Source: Candidatus Omnitrophota bacterium
GTDB lineage: Bacteria; Omnitrophota; Gorgyraeia; Zapsychrales; Zapsychraceae
Assembly (NCBI GenBank): GCA_023247445.1
Contig: JAHFGL010000015.1
Coordinates: 1 to 47,056, forward strand
Direction: 5' to 3'
Length of the DNA: 47,056 nt
Under the pieces are notes generated by a model. That model was given only the letters and a program-made list of their open reading frames with translations. It did no database searches and had not been told where the DNA came from. Shown here one piece after another: positions 16,230 to 24,087 of the stretch (its first letter is position 1; each line of letters begins with the position of its first letter). A program made the position numbers and the translations under genes.

Positions 16230-17300
16230 ATGGAAGAAACCGCCCTAAAGAAAAATAAAACAAAACCCGAGATTAACTTAGAAAGTATTTCTGATGAGAA
16301 TCTTCTTAAGCATCGGATTTGTGACCTGCCTTTAAAAATTCACGGTACGTGGCTTGAGGAATGCATCCAGGAACTTTATAAAGAGCTCGCTGATAAAGGC
16401 ATTGTCTTTCGATCTGAATGTTATTTGGCCGATGAATGGTTAACACCGGAGAATGAAACCTGTGTTGGTATTCCATTTTATCTAGCGCACCCAACGCTCA
16501 TTAAGTTAGAAAAAAAATTTATGATTGATGCGGAAGGCGAGACAAAAAATTGGTGCATGAAACTTTTGCGACATGAAACCGGTCACGCGATCTGTTACGC
16601 CTACAACTTTAATAAGCGAAGGAAATGGCAAAAGATATTCGGTCATTCAACAGAAGAATATGGCGACACATATAAATTTCGAGCCTACAGCAAAAATTAT
16701 GTCCGACATATTGATGGTTACTATGCGCAGTATCATCCCGATGAAGATTTTGTTGAAACATTTGCCGTCTGGCTTACGCCAACGATTGATTGGCGAACTC
16801 AGTACAAAGGATGGAAAGCCTTGGACAAACTTTTGTATGTTGATTCCCTGATGACAGAAATTAAAGGTCAAGAGCCTTTAGTTAAACGTAGCGAAAAATT
16901 TTGGCGGCTTTCGACGCTCAAAATGACGTTAAGTAATTATTATAAAAAGAAACGCGCATTCATGGCGGAAGAATTTCCCGATTTCCACGATTTGTTTTTA
17001 AAGAAAATTTTTATTGAGCTTACCCCAGAAAATAATAAACTGGTGAAGGCGTATGATTTTATCAAGAAACATCGGCGCGATATTTTATACAGTGTTTCAA
17101 GAACTTCAGGAGAGAAAAAATACATTATCAATGATCTCCTAAAAGGCATTGAAAAGCGCACCCAAGAATTAAAACTGTGCATGCCGGAGAACGAAAAGTT
17201 TATTTTGGTCAGTTTGTCAGCATATGTAACGAGTTTAGTTATGAATTATCTTTACACCGGCCACTTTCGCGGCGAAAAGAATAAAAAGAAAAAACGATGA
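16230..17300 (+). CDS. Putative zinc metallopeptidase paired with an ATP-grasp ligase
   Basis: The 356-residue cytosolic protein belongs to the 'putative zinc-binding metallopeptidase' group. The core is KLLRHETGHAICYAYNF, an HExxH zinc site with catalytic Glu, then a downstream acidic stretch PDEDFVETFAVWLTP that likely gives the third ligand. No signal peptide or membrane helix is present. The C-terminal third is helical and basic. In-frame starts at 16125 and 16188 lie in or before the terminator and -10 box, so ATG 16230 is chosen. The stop overlaps the ATG of the ATP-grasp gene (ATGA), which implies translational coupling. The substrate is unknown; a peptide made or used by the ligase is one option. 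Confidence 0.82.
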   Translation: MEETALKKNKTKPEINLESISDENLLKHRICDLPLKIHGTWLEECIQELYKELADKGIVFRSECYLADEWLTPENETCVGIPFYLAHPTLIKLEKKFMIDAEGETKNWCMKLLRHETGHAICYAYNFNKRRKWQKIFGHSTEEYGDTYKFRAYSKNYVRHIDGYYAQYHPDEDFVETFAVWLTPTIDWRTQYKGWKALDKLLYVDSLMTEIKGQEPLVKRSEKFWRLSTLKMTLSNYYKKKRAFMAEEFPDFHDLFLKKIFIELTPENNKLVKAYDFIKKHRRDILYSVSRTSGEKKYIINDLLKGIEKRTQELKLCMPENEKFILVSLSAYVTSLVMNYLYTGHFRGEKNKKKKR

Positions 17301-18313
17301 AGAAGAATTTAAAAGTTCTGCTGTTATTTTCCAGCCCTTATCAAAAACCCCGCGGCTATGATTACAGCGAAGAGTTTGCCGATCCTGAAAATATGTATAC
17401 GGAAAACGATGTTCATCAAGCGCTTTTAGCTAATGGCTATGAAGTAAGTCTTTTAGGAATTTATAACGATGTAACGCCGCTTGTCGAAGAAATCAAAGAG
17501 AATCGACCTGATGTCATTTTCAACTTGGCTGAAGTTTTTAATGACAAATCTCAACTTGAAAAAAATGTCGTGGCCTTTTTGGAAATGCTTGATATTCCTT
17601 ATACGGGGGCGAGCTCCGACATTTCATTTATCTGCAATAACAAAGCGCTGACCAAAAAAATATTTACATTTCATCGGATTAAAACTCCACATTTTTATAC
17701 CTTCTATCGTAATCACAAAGTTTGGCTGCCTCAGCGATTAAAACTTCCGGTTGTAATTAAGCCTTTGTGCGAAGAGGCCTCGCGCGGCATTTCGATGGCG
17801 TCGGTCGTTGATAACGAAGCAGCATTTTTAGAACGTGTAAAATTTATCCATGAGAACATGAAGATGGATGCGATCGTTGAGGAATATATTGAAGGAAGAG
17901 AGCTTTATGTTTCCATTATCGGACATCGACGGCTCACGGTGCTTCCGCTACGCGAAATGAAATTTGGTGAGCTGCCGGAAGACGCGCGCATCGCGACTTA
18001 CAAAGCCAAATGGGATGACAACTATCGCGATAAATGGGGCATTAAAAGTGTTTATAGTGGAAAATTAGCCGATGGCGTTGAAGAAGAAATCGCCGAAGTT
18101 TGCAAACGCGCTTACCGCGCGCTTAACATCAAAAGTTATATTCGCTTTGATATCCGCCTGACATCCGCTGGAAAAATTTATATCATTGAACCCAACGCCA
18201 ATCCCTGCATTGCTAAAATTGACGAAGTCGCCCAATCCGCCGACAAAATCGGCATCAACTACAATCAGCTGATCAAGAAAATAGTCCATCTGGCGTTTGA
18301 GAATACAAAATAA
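17297..18313 (+). CDS. ATP-grasp ligase, D-Ala-D-Ala-ligase-like
   Basis: The 338-residue product has the D-Ala-D-Ala ligase layout. An N-terminal Rossmann-like domain holds NRPDVIFNLAEVFNDKSQLEKNV, then comes DIPYTGASSDISFICNNKALTKKIF. The ATP-grasp domain has LPVVIKPLCEEASRGIS, the VEEYIEGRELYVSIIG adenine/Glu region and the metal-binding IEPNANP near the end. It should form an amide or ester bond using ATP. It differs from housekeeping Ddl in the active-site loop (no LPGMT after the metal motif) and is not beside mur genes. It overlaps the metallopeptidase gene by 4 bp. A dedicated peptide ligase is plausible, but the substrate is unknown. Confidence 0.85.
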   Translation: MKKNLKVLLLFSSPYQKPRGYDYSEEFADPENMYTENDVHQALLANGYEVSLLGIYNDVTPLVEEIKENRPDVIFNLAEVFNDKSQLEKNVVAFLEMLDIPYTGASSDISFICNNKALTKKIFTFHRIKTPHFYTFYRNHKVWLPQRLKLPVVIKPLCEEASRGISMASVVDNEAAFLERVKFIHENMKMDAIVEEYIEGRELYVSIIGHRRLTVLPLREMKFGELPEDARIATYKAKWDDNYRDKWGIKSVYSGKLADGVEEEIAEVCKRAYRALNIKSYIRFDIRLTSAGKIYIIEPNANPCIAKIDEVAQSADKIGINYNQLIKKIVHLAFENTK

Positions 18314-18323
18314 CTATTCTCTC

Positions 18324-18516
18324 TGTGGTTTTGGCATATTATTACAGAGCGAGTTCCGCAGCCGATAGATTTCAAAAATTGGGTTAGACATATGATCAGT
18401 CGCTCAAACATGCTCCCTTTGGTCGCAAACTCGCTTTGTGATCATATGTCTAACCCATTGAAAAAAATCTATCGCGCGAGGACTGTCTGAGCGAATAATA
18501 ATATGCCAAAACCACA
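18324..18516. repeat. 193-bp palindromic MITE-like element, copy 2
   Basis: Same structure and orientation as copy 1 at 6401-6594. In the outer stem both partners changed together: 18334 is G where copy 1 has A, and 18506 is C where copy 1 has T. The pairing is kept. The few other changes are one deleted T, one C-to-T in the loop region and two G-to-A changes near the right inner arm. It begins 11 nt after the ATP-grasp stop. Confidence 0.85.
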
Positions 18517-18558
18517 AACGATCACAAGAATCGGGTGGCTGAAATTTCTTATCGCAAG

Positions 18559-18564
18559 TATAAT
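18559..18564 (+). promoter_or_regulatory. -10 box of a leaderless-type promoter before the AraC-Ogt gene
   Basis: A perfect TATAAT ends 6 nt before the ATG at 18571. Only a poor -35 match (TGGCTG, 18536-18541) is seen. The spacing leaves no 5' leader. Confidence 0.5.
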
Positions 18565-18570
18565 CACACT

Positions 18571-19419
18571 ATGAAAAACAATCTGACACAATTATCAAAA
18601 GATTATTATCGAATCGAAAAGGCTATTCGTTTCTTGGATAAAAATTTTCATCGTCAACCGAGCTTACAAGAAGTCGCCAGAACCACCGGAGTTAGCGAAT
18701 TTCATTTCCAGAAAATTTTTCAGCGCTGGGCCGGGATCAGTCCAAAAAAATTCTTACAGTTTCTTACCAAAGAATATGCCAAAGAATTATTAAAGAAATC
18801 AAATCTGCTCGATGCAAGTTATGATGCGGGGCTGTCAGGACCGAGTCGTTTGCACGATCTGTTTATTAATTATGAAGCGATGAGTCCGGGTGAATACAAA
18901 CAAAAGGGAAAGGGGCTAACCATTGACTACGGATTTCATCCTAGTCCTTTTGGTGAATGTTTTATTGCGCTGACGAATCGCGGGATTTGCCGTCTAGCGT
19001 TCTTGAATAAAGAAAGTCAGAAAAAAATATTAGACGAATGCCTAAAAATTTGGACAAATGCCAAGTTCAATCACAATCACGAAAAAACCAAGGTCTGCGT
19101 TGAAAACATTTTCAATCCACAAAAATCAAAAATAAAAAATGGCACAATAAAATTATTATATCAAGGTACAAATTTTCAAATGAAAGTCTGGGAAGCTCTT
19201 TTACGAATTGAGCCAGGAACAGCCGTCACTTATAAAACAGTCGCCGAGTGGATTGGTTCGCCGCGTGCTGTCCGTGCGGTGGGAACGGCGATTGGCAAAA
19301 ATCCGATTGCGTATCTGATTCCATGTCATCGTGTCATCCGTGGGATGGGTCATTTAGGCGGTTATCGTTGGGGCCTGGCACGAAAAAAAGCCCTTCTGGC
19401 CATGGAAGCCTCGGCATAG
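18571..19419 (+). CDS. AraC-type regulator fused to O6-alkylguanine-DNA alkyltransferase
   Basis: The 282-residue product is an Ada-like protein without the N-terminal zinc methylphosphotriester domain. Residues about 12-105 form an AraC helix-turn-helix pair (PSLQEVARTTGVSEFHFQKIF and MSPGEYKQKG). The rest is the Ogt/MGMT domain with GTAVTYKTVAEWIG, RAVGTAIGKNPIAYLIPCHRVI and GGYRWG. The methyl-acceptor Cys is residue 252 in PCHRV. It repairs O6-methylguanine by irreversible transfer to Cys. The AraC part may regulate DNA-repair genes, but without the Ada N-terminal switch its inducer is unclear. ATG 18571 is preferred over GTG 18535 because TATAAT lies between them. Confidence 0.92.
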   Translation: MKNNLTQLSKDYYRIEKAIRFLDKNFHRQPSLQEVARTTGVSEFHFQKIFQRWAGISPKKFLQFLTKEYAKELLKKSNLLDASYDAGLSGPSRLHDLFINYEAMSPGEYKQKGKGLTIDYGFHPSPFGECFIALTNRGICRLAFLNKESQKKILDECLKIWTNAKFNHNHEKTKVCVENIFNPQKSKIKNGTIKLLYQGTNFQMKVWEALLRIEPGTAVTYKTVAEWIGSPRAVRAVGTAIGKNPIAYLIPCHRVIRGMGHLGGYRWGLARKKALLAMEASA

Positions 19420-19438
19420 ATTTAAACTTTTCCTCGCC

Positions 19439-19467
19439 TTGCTTTTCTCATCCAACAAATGTATAAT
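19439..19467 (+). promoter_or_regulatory. Sigma70-like promoter of the TPR gene
   Basis: TTGCTT (19439-19444), 17-bp spacer, TATAAT (19462-19467). CGCCTTGCTTTT and CCCGTCAT around it match the promoter at 43324-43352. A leader of about 48 nt leads to a GGGAG ribosome-binding site before ATG 19522. Confidence 0.7.
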
Positions 19468-19521
19468 CCCGTCATTAATATTACATCCGCCATCGCTCAA
19501 GAATCAAACGGGAGATAACAA

Positions 19522-20295
19522 ATGAAATCCTTTTACGTCAGTTTAAAACTTTTTATTTTACTTGGAACACTGTTTCTCAGCATTTCTTATGTCAATGCTG
19601 AAACTGCGGAAGAATATTATGTCCGTGGCCTTGGTGAATATAAGCTTGGTAACTATACACAGGCCATTGCCATTTTTAATCAAGCTATTGAAATAGATTC
19701 TCAAAATAGTAATGCCTATTACGGTCGTGGCCTTGCCAATATGCGAAATGAAAACTATGGGCAAGCGATCGCCGACTTTACTCAAGTTATTGAAATAGAT
19801 CCTCAAGATGAAGGGGCCTATTTCAGTCGAGGGCTTGCCTATCGCAGCCAAGGCGATTCTGCTTTAGCCATATCAGATTTTACCAAAGCAATTGAAATAA
19901 ATCCGCAAATGGCTACGGCCTACTCTGCACGTGGCACTTCATATCTCATCCAAAATGATTCGATTCAGGCTATCCCCGATTTTCTCCAAGCTATTAAATT
20001 AGATCCAATGCTGTTAACAGAAATAAATCCAAGCCTTGCGCAAGCCTATTATGTCCGGGCATCATCAATTTACGACGAACAATCTAATGTTGCTGAAGCT
20101 ATTTCCGATTATAGTAAAAGCATTGAAATCAATCCCGATTTTGCAGGGTCGTACAATAACCGTGCTATCGATTATTTTCTGTTAAAAGAATATGATAAAG
20201 CATGGGAGGATGTACGAAAAACACAGCAACTAGGGGCAACTGTTCATCCCGATTTTCTTAACGCACTTAAAGAAGCATCGGGTATCGAGCAGTAA
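19522..20295 (+). CDS. Exported TPR-repeat protein
   Basis: The 257-residue product has a signal peptide (LKLFILLGTLFLSISYVNAE) and then about six tetratricopeptide repeats. Each has the pattern A-YY-RGLA ... G-Y-AI-DF--AIEIDP (for example ENYGQAIADFTQVIEIDPQ and GDSALAISDFTKAIEINPQ). One repeat is irregular (LLTEINPSLAQAYYVRASSIYDEQSNVAEA). TPR proteins are helical scaffolds. This one is periplasmic or surface-exposed, partner unknown. It lies 24 bp before the sensor kinase gene, so it may be cotranscribed with the two-component genes and could act in the same signalling unit. Confidence 0.88.
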   Translation: MKSFYVSLKLFILLGTLFLSISYVNAETAEEYYVRGLGEYKLGNYTQAIAIFNQAIEIDSQNSNAYYGRGLANMRNENYGQAIADFTQVIEIDPQDEGAYFSRGLAYRSQGDSALAISDFTKAIEINPQMATAYSARGTSYLIQNDSIQAIPDFLQAIKLDPMLLTEINPSLAQAYYVRASSIYDEQSNVAEAISDYSKSIEINPDFAGSYNNRAIDYFLLKEYDKAWEDVRKTQQLGATVHPDFLNALKEASGIEQ

Positions 20296-20319
20296 CCAAA
20301 TAAAGTATAAAGCCTATTT

Positions 20320-21837
20320 ATGATTGATTTAAAATCTCCCCAGCATGGATTCCTTGCCTATTTAAAAAGCCTCATTATTATTGCGCTAGTTACGGCCTTA
20401 GGATGGTTCGTCAAGAGCAGCTTTGGCTCGATGAACTTGGATATGTTTTATCTATTAATTGTCGTCATGATTGCCATCCGCTGGGGAAGAGGCCCGGCGA
20501 TTATGACGTCAATATTAAGTGTTCTTGTGTTTAATCATTTTTTTGTTCCATCCCACTTAGCCTCATTCGGATTTAATTTGCAATCAGCGTTGGTGCTTGT
20601 AGGATTTATGGGAGTAAGCTTTGTCGTTGGGACACTGACGTCAAAAATACGACAACAGGCCATTGAGGCCCAGAAGCGGGAAGAGCAAGCGACAATGCTT
20701 TATCATTTAAGCAAGGATTTAGCGGCTGTCCATTCTTTTGACGAAGTACTTGAAATTATCCGGATCAATGTCGAAAAAATATTTGATTGCCGTGTCACGA
20801 TCTTTCTCTCGGTAGATAACAAATTAAATCTCACGAGTCCCGATTCAATCTTCCCACCAACCCAACAGGAAAAAACTATCGCCCAATGGGTTTACGAGCA
20901 TGGCCAGCCCGCCGGTTTGTGTACAGAAAATTTTACGGAATCTAAGGGACAATATTTACCTCTTAAAACATCACAAGAAGTGTCCGGTGTTTTGGCTATC
21001 TTTTTAAAAGAAAATCAAATAGTATGCGATCTTAGGGAAAATAATTTATTAAATACATTGGCTAATCAGGCCGCGATTGCAATTCAACGAACGCGACTAG
21101 CTGAAATATCCCGTCAGATGGAGCTCATGCGTGAAACGGAAAAACTTCAGACCGCACTTTTAAATTCCATTTCGCATGATTTAAGAACTCCCCTGGTATC
21201 GATCATGGGTGTATTAGATACACTCCTTCATGATTTCTCGTCTTTGGATCGACAAACGAGGGAAGAGCTCTTGGCAACCGCCTATGAAGATTCAGATCAC
21301 TTAAATCGCTTGGTGAGCAATCTTTTGGATATGACCCGACTAGAAGCCAAGGCGTTAAAAATTCATATCGAACCTTGTGAACTGCGCGATGTCATTGGCT
21401 CCTCATTACAATCTTTGAAAGATGAAATCGAAAAAAGAAAAATCAACATCAATATTCCCGATGATCTTCCTGAAGTTCCAATGGATTTTGTTTTGATGAT
21501 GCGCGTTCTTATCAACTTAGTTGATAATGCGATTAAATATTCACAAGCGGAAGCTCCCATTGAAATTAGTGCGGAAGCTTTGGGCGATAAAATAAAAATA
21601 GATGTTAAAGATAATGGGATCGGTATTCCCAAAGATGATTTAACTCGGGTGTTTGATAAGTTTTATCGCGCCGTTAAACCAAGGCAGATTACCGGGACTG
21701 GGCTTGGACTTTCTATTTGTAAAGGGATTGTAGAAGTGCATCGCGGAGAAATTTTTGCCAAGAATAATCCAGACAAAGGGGTGACAGTATCCATTATTTT
21801 GCCTTTGACTGGGAAGGAGGAAAGAGTAGATGGCTAA
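20320..21837 (+). CDS. KdpD-like sensor histidine kinase lacking the N-terminal KdpD/Usp part
   Basis: The 505-residue product has a DUF4118 block of four membrane helices (about residues 15-105, ending IRQQAIEAQKREEQA). A GAF-like domain follows (about 120-265), then a HisKA domain with NSISHDLRTPLVSIMG (His286 as phospho-acceptor) and an HATPase domain (LVDNAIKYSQ, DNGIGIPKDDLTRVF, GTGLGLSICKGIVEVH). It matches the C-terminal half of KdpD. The roughly 350-residue cytosolic N-terminal sensor of E. coli KdpD is missing, and no kdpFABC is nearby. It overlaps the regulator gene by 8 bp. The signal it senses is unknown. Confidence 0.92.
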   Translation: MIDLKSPQHGFLAYLKSLIIIALVTALGWFVKSSFGSMNLDMFYLLIVVMIAIRWGRGPAIMTSILSVLVFNHFFVPSHLASFGFNLQSALVLVGFMGVSFVVGTLTSKIRQQAIEAQKREEQATMLYHLSKDLAAVHSFDEVLEIIRINVEKIFDCRVTIFLSVDNKLNLTSPDSIFPPTQQEKTIAQWVYEHGQPAGLCTENFTESKGQYLPLKTSQEVSGVLAIFLKENQIVCDLRENNLLNTLANQAAIAIQRTRLAEISRQMELMRETEKLQTALLNSISHDLRTPLVSIMGVLDTLLHDFSSLDRQTREELLATAYEDSDHLNRLVSNLLDMTRLEAKALKIHIEPCELRDVIGSSLQSLKDEIEKRKININIPDDLPEVPMDFVLMMRVLINLVDNAIKYSQAEAPIEISAEALGDKIKIDVKDNGIGIPKDDLTRVFDKFYRAVKPRQITGTGLGLSICKGIVEVHRGEIFAKNNPDKGVTVSIILPLTGKEERVDG

Positions 21838-22531
21838 CGATCAAAACAACATGCGGATTTTAATCGTTGATGATGAAAAAGCCATCAGACGCTTTCTTAA
21901 AGCCACGCTCGTCGCTCATGGATACAATGTATTTGAAGCCTCCGATGGCGCTGAGGCTTTAAAGTATGCCCTCAATTCATACCCGGATGCCATCATTTTA
22001 GATTTAGGATTGCCAGATATGGATGGAGTGAAAGTTGCCCAGCGTATTCGGGAGAGATCACATATTCCCATTATTATTTTATCCGTACGGGAAAATGAAT
22101 CAGATAAAATTGCCGCCCTTGATGCGGGGGCGGATGATTACCTAACCAAGCCTTTTAAAATTGGTGAAATGCTTGCGCGGATTCGAGCTGTCATGCGAAG
22201 GCTATTGCCAAGCAATGAAACCATTTTTACAGTTGGAAAACTCTCTATCGATATTGGCAAACGTAGTGTACTCACGAAAGGTCGGCAGATCCACCTAACG
22301 CCGATTGAATATAATATTTTGAAACTTCTTGTTTTAAACGCTGGAAAAGTGGTGACCCATAAACAGCTACTAAAAGAAGTATGGAATAAAACAGAGGACT
22401 TTGAAGGCATTGCCCATCTTCTAAGGGTCATGATTAGTAATTTGCGCAATAAAATTGAGCCCGACCCAAATCGACCTATTTATATTCTCACCGAACCAGG
22501 TGTAGGTTATCGTCTTTCCATCGATATTTAA
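21830..22531 (+). CDS. KdpE-like OmpR-family response regulator
   Basis: The 233-residue product has a receiver domain (ILIVDDEKAIRRFL, AIILDLGLPDMDG with phospho-acceptor Asp58, KPF near 110). A C-terminal winged-helix DNA-binding domain follows (LTPIEYNILKLLVLNAGKVVTH, LRVMISNLRNKIEPDP, EPGVGYRL). It is KdpE-like in sequence. The start has a strong GGAGG and overlaps the kinase gene. The regulator gene ends 17 bp before a direct-repeat box that is also found before nuoJ, so complex I genes are candidate targets. OmpR-family proteins usually bind direct repeats spaced about one helical turn. Confidence 0.93.
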   Translation: MANDQNNMRILIVDDEKAIRRFLKATLVAHGYNVFEASDGAEALKYALNSYPDAIILDLGLPDMDGVKVAQRIRERSHIPIIILSVRENESDKIAALDAGADDYLTKPFKIGEMLARIRAVMRRLLPSNETIFTVGKLSIDIGKRSVLTKGRQIHLTPIEYNILKLLVLNAGKVVTHKQLLKEVWNKTEDFEGIAHLLRVMISNLRNKIEPDPNRPIYILTEPGVGYRLSIDI

Positions 22532-22548
22532 AACAACTCCCACATAAT

Positions 22549-22572
22549 AAAATTGACCTTTTCTTGACTTGT
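22549..22572 (+). promoter_or_regulatory. Conserved box upstream of nuoA, also found before nuoJ
   Basis: It reads AAAATTGACC then TTTTCTTGACTTGT. It holds TTGACC and TTGACT spaced 11 bp. The same 24 nt with one C-to-T change lies upstream of nuoJ on the - strand (37032-37055). The box ends inside the -35 element. It is probably a binding site for an activator or repressor. Confidence 0.75.
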
Positions 22573-22597
22573 TCTTGCCTAGCATTGCACTTAATAT
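22569..22597 (+). promoter_or_regulatory. Putative nuoA promoter
   Basis: TTGTTC (22569-22574), 17-bp spacer, TAATAT (22592-22597) inside CTTAATATTA. The nuoJ promoter has TTGTCT-17-TAATAT at the same place relative to the conserved box. The leader to ATG 22661 would be about 57 nt. Confidence 0.6.
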
Positions 22598-22660
22598 TAC
22601 TATTATCATTTTGTAATATAAATATTTTCAAAGCTTGTTGCCCACTAAACTATCCATAAA

Positions 22661-23014
22661 ATGCTAGATTATCTTGCGATCATATTTGCTTTTATATTTG
22701 CCGTAGGACTTGCGGCATTTCTTTTAATCATCCCGAAATTTCTTAGTCCAAAATTTCCCAGCGCAGTAAAATCCCAACCCTTTGAATGTGGAAAAGAACC
22801 ATTTTCACTACCCGGCGGGCAAATGCCTGTCCATTTTTATATTGTTGCCATGCTTTTAATTGTGTTTGACGTGGAGCTCGTGTTTCTTTTTCCTTGGGCC
22901 GTACTATTTAGGGAGTTAGGTATTTTTGGTTTAATAGAAATGACCGTTTTTATGGCTTTTGTAATCTTAGGATATTTTTATGTACTTAAAAAAGGCTCGT
23001 TAGAGTGGGAGTAA
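22661..23014 (+). CDS. nuoA: NADH-quinone oxidoreductase subunit A
   Basis: Small membrane subunit of complex I, 117 residues with three helices. The family motifs are visible: SQPFECGKEPF in the first loop, VHFYIVAMLLIVFDVELVFLFPWAV with the conserved Asp and Glu of the second helix, and a C-terminal GSLEWE. The loop carrying Cys lies near the quinone site. It is the first gene of the + strand half-operon, 129 bp after the response regulator gene. No clear Shine-Dalgarno sequence precedes its ATG. Confidence 0.97.
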   Translation: MLDYLAIIFAFIFAVGLAAFLLIIPKFLSPKFPSAVKSQPFECGKEPFSLPGGQMPVHFYIVAMLLIVFDVELVFLFPWAVLFRELGIFGLIEMTVFMAFVILGYFYVLKKGSLEWE

Positions 23015-23019
23015 AATAA

Positions 23020-23580
23020 ATGTCTTTCTTAAGTTCTCCAACGAATTTTTTTACAGCGAAGTTAAATGACGCCTTAGGTTGGGCGCGTAAATATTCTATT
23101 TTTCAATATCCCTTTGTCACAGCTTGCTGCGGTATGGAATATATGTCAACGGCGACCGCCCACTATGACGTGGATCGTTTCGGTGCGGGATTTCCCCGTT
23201 TCTCACCCAGACAATCGGATGTTCTTTTTGTCGTTGGAACAATAAGTCATAAAATGGCGCCGGTCTTAAAAGACGTCTATGACAAAATGTGCGAACCCAA
23301 ATGGGTCGTTGCCTTCGGGGTCTGTACTTGCACGGGGGGGTTTTACGATAATTACGCAACTGTTCAAGGCATTGATACGATTATTCCCGTTGATATTTAT
23401 ATTCCAGGTTGCCCACCGCGCCCAGAAAACGTTATTGATGGGTTAATAAAACTTCAGGAGAAAATCCAAAAGGGAGAGCAATCTAGAACCCTGTATGATC
23501 CGCGGATGAAAATAGGCCGACCTGAGCATTTACAAAAAGGATATTCCGTTGAAGAGCATATCAAAGATACAAAATCTTAA
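23020..23580 (+). CDS. nuoB: NADH-quinone oxidoreductase subunit B
   Basis: Peripheral-arm subunit that holds iron-sulphur cluster N2, the last electron carrier before quinone. The 186 residues include the tandem cysteines in TACCGMEYMST, the third Cys in FGVCTCTGGFYDNY and the fourth in YIPGCPPRPENVIDG. The conserved DRFGAGFPRFSPRQSDVLFVVGTI follows the first pair. It starts 5 bp after nuoA. Confidence 0.98.
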   Translation: MSFLSSPTNFFTAKLNDALGWARKYSIFQYPFVTACCGMEYMSTATAHYDVDRFGAGFPRFSPRQSDVLFVVGTISHKMAPVLKDVYDKMCEPKWVVAFGVCTCTGGFYDNYATVQGIDTIIPVDIYIPGCPPRPENVIDGLIKLQEKIQKGEQSRTLYDPRMKIGRPEHLQKGYSVEEHIKDTKS

Positions 23581-23583
23581 ACC

Positions 23584-24078
23584 ATGACACCTTTACAAAG
23601 AGTTCAAGAAAAATTTTCACAAGACGTTATTGAAACTCACGCCTTTCGAGGGGATGAAACGCTTCTTATTCGTCCGGCTTCTTTGCAGACTGTTGCCAAA
23701 TTTTTAAAAGAAACAGCAGAGCTGGATTTCAATTTTTTAATGGATTTGACGGCTGTGGATTATTTATTTTATGCCGGAGGAAGAGTTCAAAAAGAATTTC
23801 GCTTCGAAATCGTTTATCACTTTTTCTCGCTTAAACATAATCATCGACTACGCATAAAGGTTCCAGTTGATGAAAAAAATCCCGAAGTTGATTCTTTGAC
23901 CGGTCTTTGGGCTTCCGCTGATTGGTATGAAAGGGAAGTATGGGATATGTTTGGGATTCGTTTCAAAGGTCATCCTAATCTAAAACGCATTTTGATGTAT
24001 GAAGAATTTGAAGGGCATGCGCTGCGTAAAGATTATCAATTCAATAAACGACAACCCCTTATTGGACCAAAAACTTAA
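23584..24078 (+). CDS. nuoC: NADH-quinone oxidoreductase subunit C
   Basis: The 164-residue 30-kDa subunit of the peripheral arm. It shows the signature ASADWYEREVWDMFGIRFKGHPNLKRILM followed by FEGHALRKDYQF, which is the family's most conserved block. It is a separate gene, not the NuoCD fusion of E. coli. It lies 3 bp after nuoB and 9 bp before nuoD. Confidence 0.97.
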   Translation: MTPLQRVQEKFSQDVIETHAFRGDETLLIRPASLQTVAKFLKETAELDFNFLMDLTAVDYLFYAGGRVQKEFRFEIVYHFFSLKHNHRLRIKVPVDEKNPEVDSLTGLWASADWYEREVWDMFGIRFKGHPNLKRILMYEEFEGHALRKDYQFNKRQPLIGPKT

Positions 24079-24087
24079 GGTAATATA

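Noticed and set aside
20320-22531. A complete Kdp potassium-transport locus
   Set aside because: Only the kinase C-terminal half and the regulator are present. No kdpF, kdpA, kdpB or kdpC gene is found on either side.
22574-22590. Sigma54-type -24/-12 promoter before nuoA
   Set aside because: TTGCCTAGCATTGCAC looks faintly like one, but the GG of the -24 box is missing and the nuoJ copy does not keep it.
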